Origin: Membranipora membranacea
Taxonomy: Eukaryota; Bryozoa; Gymnolaemata; Cheilostomatida; Membraniporidae
DNA length: 64,000 bases
Reading direction: 5' to 3'
Assembly (NCBI GenBank): GCA_914767715.1
Contig: OU612075.1
Span: 372,001-436,000 of the forward strand
Below the pieces are notes generated by a model. It did not search any database. It saw nothing but the letters and a program-made list of their open reading frames with translations, and was not told the origin of the DNA. The position numbers and the translations under genes were made by a program. Position 1 is the first letter of the stretch, and each line of letters opens with the position of its first letter. Positions 1-13,100 of this stretch are shown here, in pieces.

Positions 1-1182
1 CTATTTTGATACTTCAGATTTCAGAGGCTTAGAAGACAGTAATAGAGGTTTGTTCCCTTCCAATGTACCGGGAAGGCAATTTGCCGGTGCACCGTGAAAC
101 ATCTCGTAAACACAAGTAAAATCAATGTTCACGAGAGTAAATATGGCATTATGCCTTTTAAGGTTGGCTTGGCTGATGTTTGTGTTAATTAATTTTCAAA
201 AAGTACATTGACCTAACAGCTGAAGCAGGCCATTGATTAAAGAGGAATTATTATCTTCAACTGGGAGATATAAGTTATCCATCAATACATGTTGAATTGC
301 TGAGCAAACTATTGTGATGGACCACTTTATATTTCATACAGGAAGTATGTTTCTGAAGAAATCTGTCTGGTAAAAACCTCGATAGCACATCCAGAAGCAC
401 AACAACTTTTCTGAGAAAACTCAAGTTTAGTGTTATAATCAAGTCAAGTACAAGACTGTCACATTTGCAGCTTTCATTTACATGCAGAATCTCCCTGATT
501 CCTACCAAGTCACAAACGGTACGATAAACTTGTTAAGGTTTTAAGTGGTAAGATAAAGCATTGATTGGTGCCTCGAAAATGTCTATAATTACTCATAAAA
601 ATAACCCCTTGAGAGAAACCATGAGACAATCTATGAAAAGAAAAATATTACTACTCGAGGTGAAAACAACAGTAAAAATTATGGTATGCGACAGTCAACA
701 CCTACTTTGTGATATGTTCGATGCCTTGTCACGGCAGCAAAAGTACAAACCTATAGTAATTAGTTTCACTCTTGGGAATAGAGATATTTCTTGTGGCAAA
801 AAGCTTTCACTCCTCCCCACAGCTTGATTACCCTGGGCAGTGTCATTTAACTTTTACACAAGGGGATTATCTCCCTCCTAGAAGTTAATAAGGTAATTAC
901 CTTCTAAACATGCTTAGAGGGAACCAACAGCCTAAAGATATTTAAAAATCAACTTGTGTTCCACAGAAACATTTGAATATTAACTCAATATATAAGTACG
1001 CGAGTATGAATAAAGCAGATCAACCTAGAAAGACTGCCAATCTAACAGCTACACACACTGATCACGTGGTATACCATTGCTTGTATATCTCTGACCGATA
1101 GAGAGTGATCTAATTCACTACTGGTACTAGATTGGCTCTAGCAGTAGTGTTGTCTCGATGTCAGTGTAACAACTCTACACAC
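1..1182. other. FNDC3 gene, 3' intronic sequence at left edge
   Basis: This lies downstream (minus strand) of the last FNDC3 exon I can place. That exon ends in phase 0 with a CAG|GTGTGT donor, so the stretch should be intron. I found no further FN3-like exon in it. A minus-strand reading near 1-110 ends in a TAG at the very edge, but it does not resemble FNDC3. The remaining FN3 domains and the C-terminal membrane anchor expected for the family must lie left of the window. Confidence 0.5.
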
Positions 1183-4100
1183 CTGTAGTAGATAGCTGCG
1201 ACCAGGCGACAGTCCTGCTACCACACAATCTGCGTCAGCACCCCGGTATACTTCATGACTAGTGTTATCCATCTTAATGAGCTGAACTACATACTGACGT
1301 ACGGGTGAGCCTCCATCGTTCTCCGAGGGGGCTGCAAGATTACAATATTATAGTTCAAAAAATATCCATACTACCTTTACATCAGCACTGCACCAAATGA
1401 CGAATCTTATAACTTCCATACTTTCAATTCACAAAAACGATTTGCATTGGCATTATACGCATGGACGTAGGATGAAGGAAAAATATTTTTTTCAACAATT
1501 CTTCTGAAATTTTGAGATAGTGTTGTGGTAGATTCGTTATCTTAGCAACGAGGAGACAATCCGACTAGTGTTGCATTGTGGTTAACTAACACAGGCTAGA
1601 GACTTCAGTGTCAGGAATTTAGCCATAAAGACTTGTATTATCTGATATCATGAGTAAGACATGTGATGGTGTTTGTGTGTGTCTATGAGGTCCTAGGGTT
1701 TTATGTGCATACCAGCATACCATTAACCTTAGATTAGACAGGTAACAATGGTGTTTATCAGGGCTGTTTGAGTCATTTACAAAATGATCACACAGGGCAG
1801 GTACCGGTCACGATCAACTTCACAACACAAAAACCACTCATTGTGGCTTTCGTACGTTTAAAAAACCAATCACACTAAAATTTTACTAGGAGCCATCATT
1901 AGAGTACAAACTATAGTCTGCTATTTTTTTAACATGTGTTACAAAAATAAATCAATTGTTTTCAAAATAACAGTGAGATCTGGCAGCTAAAATTACACAG
2001 TAAGCTACTGATTAGAAGAGGGAATTATTATATTACACCTTCTGCACGTCTCATACAAAAATATACAATGGAAAGGGAGGCAGCACAATAACACTAATTC
2101 ATAACAGACGCCCAGAGACCGAACAATAAGGCTGAACAATAAGCCATTCTCAAAGCAAGTAGTGTTAACAATTTTCCAGTCAACTCACTAACATTTCATC
2201 AGCAAAGTGCAGAGGAAATACTAGATTAGCTCATTCTAACAATGAGCATTATTATTATGGGCGAATTTCGATCATCACATCTCAAATGTTGAGATGTCTA
2301 GTTTTGAGGCGCAGACATGATTGCGTGTCTGAAAAAATCGCTGTTAGTCGAACACTTTCATAACATACTAATAACACCCCAGTTAATCTATAACAAGCCT
2401 GCTCTGATCAGTTAGTCTTAATCGCTGGAGTTATTTTGCAATCAGTATAAAGAGAGGGATGTAAACTCAATCAGTTGTTTCGACATGATGGGAAGACATG
2501 AAAGGCTGACTTTATTCAATGACAGCTATTTGGCAGCTATTGAGTTAACAGACAAGGATTTCCTATTTCATACTGAAGGAATTCTTACAACCCACTACTC
2601 CGTGATTTTAATTTTAATGTCTCACAATCTTAGTTTTGATCTGCAAGCTCATATCCGTTTAGTCAGTGTTGAAATACATGGTAGATAGATCTGAGGGGTT
2701 TGCAACCTAACTAGCATTTATGGTAATTGATAATTTGATACTTTCCATTTTTTTTCTTTTTAATCACCTGAGTATGCATAAGACAGCATGGAGGCTGACC
2801 AGCAAATATGAGAATTATTTAAATGAAAGGCAGATCAACAACTGTCCTATACCACCATCCTCCTCCATCTACCCATCATACTAAGGACAAGTATGGCTGC
2901 CCCACCACAACAACGGACAATAAATCCTCACTTATCTCCTGTTAGAAGGTGAATCTAAATTCTCTTCGGCTTTAGCAGAGATGAGTTATGTTCTATCAGC
3001 GTTGAGGACCTTCAATGTCGCACCCTGAAACACATAGTGAGTGAAATATTGCAGTTATGATGTACTTACACCACTTGAGATGTAGAGAGTGAGCTTTAGG
3101 TTTGCCGTGTAGCCAGGGTTTAGAGCACTGTCCGGGCTGGGTAGGTTTGGTGGTGACTAGCGATGATTCAGACCAGCGTCCCAGACCCACACTGTTCCTT
3201 GCCGCTACTCTAGCTCTGTAAGTGTAGCCGGGCAGTAGATTGATACAGGAACACTCGCACGACGTCCCCTCATATACTGAGTGATAACCAGCACCTGAGT
3301 CTAACTGTGCTGTGTAGGATTCGACTGCACTACCTCCATTGTCTCGTGGTGCTTCTACAAAAAAATAACATGTGATGATGTTAAAATGGATGACTAGTTG
3401 CTAAAGTTGTTAAAGTTGTTAAAGTTGTTAAAGTTGTTAAAGTTGTTAAAGTTGTTAAAGTTGTTAAAGTTGTTAAAGTTGCTAAAGTACATGTATATCG
3501 TAAATGTACATCGCGCTGATATTTTTTTGAGTTACAAACTACATGTGTTCTATTTGGTCGCACTTCAGATAAGTTAAATATTAGGCGTTAGGAATGTATA
3601 ACTATTCTCATTCCTGGCATACCATACATACATATATCACATTTATATACCTAGCAGCCAGCTTCTGTATGTAATTATACTGATACCAAAGGTGTCAGGA
3701 TCGTCAAAGGGAAAAAAGATCTTCGAGAGCAGTGGATGATTTTCTTTTAATTGTCGTTATTATTTTTTGAATAATCAAAAAATCGCTAGCAATGCCAAAA
3801 GTACTCGCTCACATTTTTCAGCAACTAGTAAAAAGTTAAAAATAACGAGATGATAAGAAACAGAGGCAATGACCGTTCCTTACTTTAGCATACCAAGGTA
3901 ATAACTGGCTATTATAGATTTTTGGTTGAGAGATACCCCACAACAAGTATGTCCTAGTATCAGTATATGTTACATAACACAGGTTAATTATATGTTTACA
4001 GGGAGTGTCCGCTGGTAGCTTAAATAAAGGACAACAATCTGAGAAATCAGATAAAGCTCTAGAAGTGGTCTTGTACCAGTCTCAGCAGGAAAAATTACCA

Positions 4101-7100
4101 GTCATTGTGACTTAGCGGAAAGAGAAGATTGCCAATAGCCTTTGTCATGTATGAAAGAAAAAATCGAGGCAATGGTACAAAATCTGCGGTTTATGGACCT
4201 TTTGGGCATAACAAACTGGTTCCAATCTAAGTTTGGACTGATAAGGACCACCCCCCCCCTCTAATCAGGGAGAGGGGGGGGGAACAACACATTCAGAAGA
4301 TGAGTTGCACATTGCTGAAGCTTACCCCATGATAGCTTGAAGTTGTGACTGCTGAGTTTGCCCTTAAGTATTGGTTTGTGAGGAGCTCCGGGTACATCAG
4401 ACTTAGTTTGGTACGAGACTACATCGCTCCACACCGACCGGCCGTCCTCATTCGTCGCCAACAACTACAAAACAAAGTCAGACCACATGAGATAAAGTAC
4501 AAAAATCACCCGGAACATGTTACTGTCCGGGTGCTCAGAGGGGAGATTTTGCAGCACAAACTAAATAACAGCTGACCTTCAATCTCCGAGAAAGTCAGGA
4601 AGATAGAGGCGTATCATAAATAGAAGACCCTCCCCCCTTGAAGCGCTCGGCCACTCTTGCCTCAGATTGACTGACACAGCACCATGATATAGCTGCTGTC
4701 GCAAGTCAGCTAGATTATCATGTGGTCTTACCAGAGACTATAGATAATATCTCTATAGTCTCTGGTCTTACTACCAGGTTTAAGTTTGTACGCTGAGTAG
4801 GGTGAGTTCCCTTATAATGGGATAAACGATTTATCATATTAATGATGCATCCCTTGCAGAAATGTTAGCAAACATGATCAGTCTGTCACACACAATAACA
4901 GTGTTCTGTCATCTCAGACACGAGTGTGAAACTTCTCAAAAATAAGAAAGGATAGAGTGAGAAATTATCAACTCAACGTAAGCCACATTTGACAGCTAAG
5001 GCAGTTTGTAGCATGGGAAAAATCTCAAACTAAACCCAGGCCTTGACATGCAATTACCAATCTAATAATACCAATTTTGTCATTTAGCCTATCTTCATAA
5101 ACTCTTCATACATTCACCCCACGGACAGCCAGAGAGATAAGAGTGTAGGTATACTATATACATACGATGACGTCATGACGGATAAGTAGATCTTACAATC
5201 TCACAAAATACACTCGTCAGTCGTCATAGCAGGTCACAACAGTCCTCCCCGGCGGTGGGAGGCTGCGGAATTATTCTATTAGGGAGAGTGTCATGCAACA
5301 TTCTTAGAAAGAACAAGCACAGGTCTCAAATATAAACTAAATCGTGATGTGATAAAACCCAAAGTGCAGATACAGATCACAGTCAAGTGTCAGTCAGCGG
5401 AAATTGAATCAAGTGGACAACATCAGCAGTGCAGCATATTTTGACAATCTTGATTTCAACTTTATAACTTGAGAGAACTGAAGAATTGTTGTGACATTTT
5501 AATAGGATGATGTCAAAATGCACTTTGAGATAATTTCGACAAAAGCCGAGTTAATGAAAATACCGATGGCTGATGATGTTTGAGATGCTTCTGCTGCTAT
5601 GACCGATGATGTTATATGTTGCAGTGATGATGTGTGTTCTGCACACATGTCATGTTACGAAACTGTGACAACATTGCACAGGTGTATACACTCATATCAA
5701 ACGAGAGGTCGCCGCTCAAAGTCACAGATATGAATTATATATAAGTATGACTTGTACACAAAGCCAGCAAACACTTGGTGGACTGGATATTATATATAGG
5801 TCAAAATAGAGCTGTTTTATAGTATACATGACTTTAATACCTCATAAGGTACACTTATGACCAAAGTACTGGCCGTAATCAAAATTAAATAGCCACACAA
5901 GAGACAGCAACAAACACCATCAAATGATAACTGAATCATAGACATGAGAACAGACTAGTCATGGTGTTAGGGAGATGTCACATATCATTTCGTCTCCATG
6001 TCTGTTGTCTTGGAGAATTCCTTCTCATATTGAATAACAAGCAGAATAAAACATGCAAACAATGTAATAGGGACGATTTAGCAGATGAGACAGACAGACA
6101 GACAGACAGACAGACAGGATAAATGTATGCAGCATACAGAGACTGACATTGTCATATTCTCTACACGAGTGTAGTGTTTGCAGGTCCAAAATCTCACATT
6201 TTATCGTTACTTGTGACATATAACAGTTACTGAAGTCTTATCAAAGCTACCTCCTCAGATGAAAACTCGAATTTTCCAAGCGGAAGTGAAGTGAGGCGGA
6301 TTCTTTCAAGTTTGTTCCCTCTTTGGTGGTTGAGGGATATTGCAAATGTTTGGCATCGCGCCGCCTCGATACCAAACATTTGCAATAGCCCTCCGCCACC
6401 ACAGAGGGTAAAACCTTCCTGCACACTGAGTCCCTGCAGAACAGATCTTCCATGTATATATATATATATATAGATGACTTACCCTGAATCTATAAGTCGT
6501 ACTCCGGCGCAGACTATCCACCTTATAGCTGACCTCCGGGCCGGTATAAGCTGCCAGGAATCCGTGTCCTGTGTTCTCTTCTTCCTGCTGTAAGAGGAAA
6601 TCTCTATCCACTCCTGGCCTCTTTATCCACGTCAGTAGTATAGAGTGAAGCGTAGCCTCAGATAACAGGGGCGGAGACGGCTGAGGGGGCGCTGTGCCGT
6701 TAGTTACTATCACTATCTCTTTACTCCAATCACTAAAAAATACACAATTTTTATTCTGAAGAAGAATAACTCCTTACGACTTGTACGGTGTAGAATTGAT
6801 GGCTTCTAATTGTCACAGTCAGAAAGAGGTGTAAGGCCTGCTCGCAGAAACAAGTATTATATCCATGATTGGAAAATATGGGACAAGCAATTATGATACA
6901 ACGAAATATGGAGACAATTATATCACAGCGAAGGAACAGAACAAGTTTCCTCACTTGATCTACACGTAGAAGAGAAACGCAAGTATTTCATTATATTTGG
7001 TATCCTTTATTTGGTAGCCAAATAATCAAGAAATAAGCAAATAAAGGTACCAAGTGTGAAGCTTGTGTTTTATCTATGGTTTGAAGTTTAGAACTTGGCT

Positions 7101-10100
7101 ACCAAAGATCCACTTTGTTTCTTTTGGCTTTGAAAAATGAAATTCACACACATTACATACATACCAAACTAACTTTCCGTGGCAGACTACATACATCTCC
7201 AATAATTTTGCATGCACAGCAAAAGAGTTATAATTATGCCCGATGGCAAATACATTACCTTTGGCCACACTCGTTGACGGCGGCCAGCCTGAAGGTGTAC
7301 TGCTGTGATGGGGTTAGTTTGGTAAGTTTGAACTCTTTCTTATTTCCTTTGAAGCATTCAGTGAACATATTTTGCTGAGTTGTGCTGGTCTTATAATATT
7401 CCAAGATATAGTGTAAGATCCTTGCTCCATTGTCAATAGCAGCCTGTAAAAAATGGAGCAAGTTTCAAATACAGATTATCAGCTGGTAAATGAATTTGAT
7501 AATGGAGATGTGGGGGTATAAGGACCAATTTCTTATGGCTTCTATACTTGCTCCCAACAGTACAAACTTAAAAACAGGCACTTTCTCGTGGTCAACTGAG
7601 GTGCTTTGCCTACAGCTTAAATTTTTGTGACATCCGCTGTTATAAGGTCGAGGTACATCACCTTAGTCGTGGGAGTCCGAGTCAAATATATAATTGAATG
7701 GTAAGATCGCTAAATGAAGGGAACCTAAGAATTCTTTAACAGTTTAATCGGCAGTAATTCACCAATTTTACAGTCTTCATCGCATGACACGGCATATTTC
7801 TCAGCTGGGTGATCGTTGTTGGGCAGGTTTAAGTCGATTCTAGAACACGTTTTATCGCCGCCCAGGTATGTAAGGTGTAATTAGACTTCTAACCAGCTGA
7901 CCGTCATGTCTACAGGGTATTATTATCATATTTATAGCTGACAGCTTCGCCCCGCTCTCAAGGTGACAAGCCTGTCTTTCACTTTACAGTCGGCCAATCA
8001 CTCAACGCGGTTATATTTATACCACTCAGTGTGTCACTTTACAGAGCAGCACTTCTGGTCATTTATGGGTTAAAATGACAGGACAACATTTCCAGAGTGG
8101 AAAGCAATACTGAAGAAGAGTTCACAGGGCTCCTCCCAGATTAGCAGGTCACTCCTCCCCTCAATGATTGCAGTAATTAAAGTATTGTATTATGGTATCT
8201 GATGTAATCTTGTTACATCGGTTCACAGTCATCTTAACACCCAATAAATTTCTGGCGGCTGACCTTGCAACAAGGACAAACCAACACAACCATCTAAATC
8301 TTATAAATATGAGGCAGTGCTGGTCTGTAACAGCTCCTTGTTAAATCCCTGCCTGCCTTGGTATGCACTGCCCTGGCCGGCTAATATTATACGATATTTA
8401 TGTAGATTTTCAGCAGCGCACTTATTATTAATATTCGCCTATGATGAGTGCATTGGCCACTGGCGAAGTCTAACTGATAACTTATCAATTTTATATAGCT
8501 GCTATCCATGCTTTGATGATAAATTCAACTGAAGTGTAGTATATAGATTTCAAAGGTCAGCCATCTGCATCCAATAATTGTCACCCCAATGTTAGTGTCG
8601 CTGACCATTTATCTCAGCGATCGATACAAGCAGACATGCAAGATCAGCAGCGAGGCAAAAAATTCCATCCTCTGACTGGTGGGAGAAAAATATATTGGTA
8701 TTGGCTTTGTATTAATTGGAGGGTGCTACAAAGGGTGTACTGCAAGGGGCGTAATACAGGGGTGGAGACTCCTCAATATTATACTGATTTTACGTGAGAT
8801 ATTTATGTACGCATTTTATACTTGTATTTGATATACCGCAAAGCTAAGTGCATTTATGCCGTTTGGGAGTAATTTCTTATATTGATTCCAAATGGACACG
8901 TGATGCGTCGATATATACATGTGTATCAGTCAACAAGAACATGCACTCCTTTTTGTACCCATTCAAACAGATGACAAGCGGTCAATACTAGGTGCTTGAG
9001 ACGTTAGCTATGTGACCGATCATACACCCTCAGTTACCCCTAAAGTGTCTCAACAACTTTATGAGTTAATAAACTGGGATAGAAATTATATACTGGTTGG
9101 GTCTGAAACGCTGCACTGTAATTCTGTGAAACACTAGATTTAAGTTTGACTTTAACTTGCACTTCAACATTTAAATTACCCATCAAACCTCCAAACTTTC
9201 CGTGGGATGCTAGTCAGGCTTTTTCTGCCTGCACTGCTATATGTCAATTATAGTTCGGGAATATTATTAAGTCTGAGTTACTTACGTTCCATTTGAGGGC
9301 GATGAAAGCTTTGCCTCTCTGACATAGTTTGGGAGGTGCCGGGGATTCTGGGGGAGCGGCTCTAGTTCTGAACACCACTGGATCTATATGCTTACCGATG
9401 ACATCATCTAGCATTGCACACACACTGTAACGATAGAGAAAAACATACTGAGTTAAAGTCAAATGCAGGTATTGAATTGATCACAATGTTTTTTTAACAA
9501 ATCCATAATGACACAATTAACTGGCCGGATCTGTACCTAATTTAAGATTGTGGAGTTAACCCTTACCGCTAAGTAATCAGTGTGGTCAGAGAATCGGACG
9601 TGGGGTCTTAGGAAACATTAGGCCTCCCTACAAACACGACTGTAAGGTACGCTATTGTCACCGTATCTCAAATCAAGAACAAGTTTGATCCAAATTTCCA
9701 GCGGTCCGGTCATTCCCATTCTACTGGCGGCTCAGCAGTAGAAGAGGCGGCGGTCTGATCTAATGTTACCTGATGTAGTACTCGTAGGCGGGTTTCAGAT
9801 CTTCCATATTGATAGTAGTAGCATCTCCTTCATACACAATCTTATACTGGCCATCTTTCCTATCTGTATACTGAAGCTGGAACTGCACCTCATTGTTGAC
9901 GCTGTGCTGTTCTAGCAGAGTATCTGGTATATTAGGTGGGTTTATGTGAACCACGGCTCTCCTGCTCTCAACTTCAACCTGCAGGGGGATAATCAGTATG
10001 ATTGTGAGCGGAAAAAATCTCGGATTGTCATTTGTATGGTGGCTGGAGGCTGTAGGCTCTTAAATAGATGAATTGACTCATGGATCAGGAGACCACTGGA

Positions 10101-13100
10101 TAAAAAAGAGATCCCTTTTCTATAATAAACCAGCTACACTATCATTCCTCTACTCATCAGTCCTCTCAAAGCGAGAAGGGTAAGTTTTATCTGGGCTTTT
10201 AGACTTTGATAACGTATCAGTTTGAGAGTGTTGGGTGGGGCTACCTGTGGAGGCTGAAGTTGTGACAGGATCTCATATACTAATCTTTTCTCTTCATCGA
10301 CTGTATCATGACTATCAGTACTACTAGAGCAGCTGTTTAGATCTGACCGATCTACCAGACCTCCTCCTCCTCCACCAACTCTGTGTACTCCTCCTGAGTT
10401 ACCGTTCACTGTGAATAATAATAAACAATACTGTGAGAGAGAGGATAGCTGTCCCACAATGCAACAGTTCTGGAATTCCTGTGATTGATGATTGGATTTC
10501 CCCATGTAACCAAACAGACCAGAAAAGGAATAATCGTTGGTAGAACAGAGTGTCATGAAGCATAGGTTTTGTATTGCGAGATAAGCGAGCCGCAACCTTC
10601 TTCTCAGGCTATTTGGCTAGAGGTGTTTGTTGTTGATGGCGAATCTTCGTTACCGACCCTATTAATCAGAATCGACGCTAGAGCTTGGTATAAAAGACAA
10701 GTAAACAACACATAAAGACACGGATAAAAGTGATGTTTTTTACATTTTTGTCGACTTTTTATTTTTTTTACAATCCTGATTTGACTATGGAGGGTGTTGT
10801 GAACACGAAAGCTTCCATATATGGATGTGAAACCCCAAAAGTGCACGCGCCAGCAGATCTGAATTACGTCTTGCAAAAGTGCAGTCATAACTGGAATCCC
10901 TTTTAGCTTTGTCACTCATTGAATACTTTTGAAGTCTGTTCCACGGTACTCGGGATTAAACCACAAAAACAAATTTTGTTTACACTGAATTTGTGTAAAA
11001 AATGTTATAAATAAGGGCTGCCTGACCACATGGCTATAATGAATCAATATTTTTCTTTTGATGAATGAAACTTTTTTTCAGTCAAAGCCCTGCAGTATTT
11101 TAGTTACTTGGTTCAATGAATGATTGTGTGCTTGCACAGCCTGTCAACCACTTAGTAGTAATTGCTGTCAAATTTTAAGGTCAGCGGATGTAGTGACAGC
11201 TCAGAACGAGGACACTGTACACAATGATGGACCGCGAGATTACAATCCACAGGCCCACAAACCGTATAAACACCAGATTGTATATAACTGAGAGCTGCAG
11301 TAGGCCTGGCTGAGCCCAGCACCACTCAGTACACACATGTCAGGGGTGACGTCTTACAGACTTGAGATTAATTAATTTCCTCCATGAGAACGTGACTTGT
11401 ATGACGGCTGAGGATTAAGTAGACCTATAGCTAGGCGTTTGGGTGTCTTATCTACTCTGATAATGTCAAGCATATTATATTATTGCATACACTCTTTGTA
11501 TTATGCTATATGAACTCTTTCTTTGCCATCAATCGATTTTGAATAAAATGCAGCGGCTTGCTTTCATGGTGCAGTGATGTCATGAACTCATAGAAGGATT
11601 GCAGGTATGTATGATCGTTAGTGATGACATAGGTTAATGACATCACAAGAGTTACATAAGCTTACCAGGATTAGTCATATCATTGTTTTGATGACTTGCA
11701 TAATAATCTACAGCTGATCATCTTATTCAGCAGTCACTTCTTTGGTTTTTGCACTGATATTACTTACAACACTAATCTCAAGTTGCATGTCTTCAATGAT
11801 ACAGCCATCTTCTCTGATCATTGGTAAAGTTTCAAGTCAAAAGTAGAACTGTAACGACTTCTGGTGGGGATGAGGGTCTTGTGTGTTACACTAGTTTTTA
11901 CGGCTAGTCGGTAGACTTACTGTTGTTTAGTCTAGGTGATAGACTTATTGTTGCTTAGTCTAGGTGATAGACTTACTGTCGTTTAGTCTAGGTGGTAGAC
12001 TTACTGTTGTTTAGTCTAGGTGGTAGACGGTTGTTGTAAGGTGTCTGTTGTTGTATTATAATCTCATGTCCGTTCTTACTCCGATGTAAGTGACCAGACT
12101 TATCTCGGTTAATACGACTTCCTCCGATTCTCGGCTGTAGCCTCTCATCTATGGAACCTGGTCAAAACAAAGACATAAAGTCATTAGAGCATCGACACAT
12201 TGAGCATATTTCAAGACAATATATACCAGACTCTCTTGCAGGTGGCTAAAATGAGTTGCTCGATTCAATAAGTGCACCGGTAAGGGATCCTCTCTGACTT
12301 TCGGCGATTCTCTACACAGACCAGAAATCTAGCACCTGAATGTGAGTGCAGGCTCTTAGTGTTCCCTCTTATACTCTGCACTACGCATGCCTGCGGCGGG
12401 CCCGCGCAATCCGCAGAGAGTCACCCTACCCCACAGTCCTCATCACTATACAGTGTCACAGTGATAACCAGGTTCAGAGATCGTGTCACATGGTGTTGGC
12501 CATGAGACGCCATGTCAACGCAGCCATGAGAAATCTTTGGGAGGACCATAACTGAAGCAGATTGTATTTGAGACAGCGGTACTGTCGTGTCACTGAGTTG
12601 GTTTAGACATATCTCTGATACATCTGGGGTTAGCCTTCTCTATCAGAGAGAACAACCATCCTTGCACTACAGAGAAGGAGCAACTAGGAAGAAAATCAAG
12701 TCAATGTGTTTGGGCCAATCAGAAATCAGTTAACAGTACCAAAAGCAAACCAATGTTGAATGTTTTACTCCTTGGTTGAACCATATAAGTGAACTAACTC
12801 AACCCTAAATTGAACTGTCGAGCTAACCATTAAAAGTATATGACAAGGCATTCTACAGGAAATACTCAAAAGTAATAAACTGATCAAAATTACAAGCAAC
12901 TCACCAAGCGAATCAAATTTCCCAATCTTGTCTTACTAACACGTAATGCCACCTGACGGATATGCCAAAGTTCATTGTTGCCTTGAGGGACACCCATGAG
13001 ATCCCTGCATGCACATTTCAATTGATTACTGATACCTGGAGCTGAGGCTAGCCAATGTTTGAATGAAATGATAAAGAGCTAAGGAATTATGAAGAGAGTA

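Noticed and set aside
3381-3563. Thr-Thr-Leu repeat protein frame
   Set aside because: Translation of the 9-bp minisatellite only.
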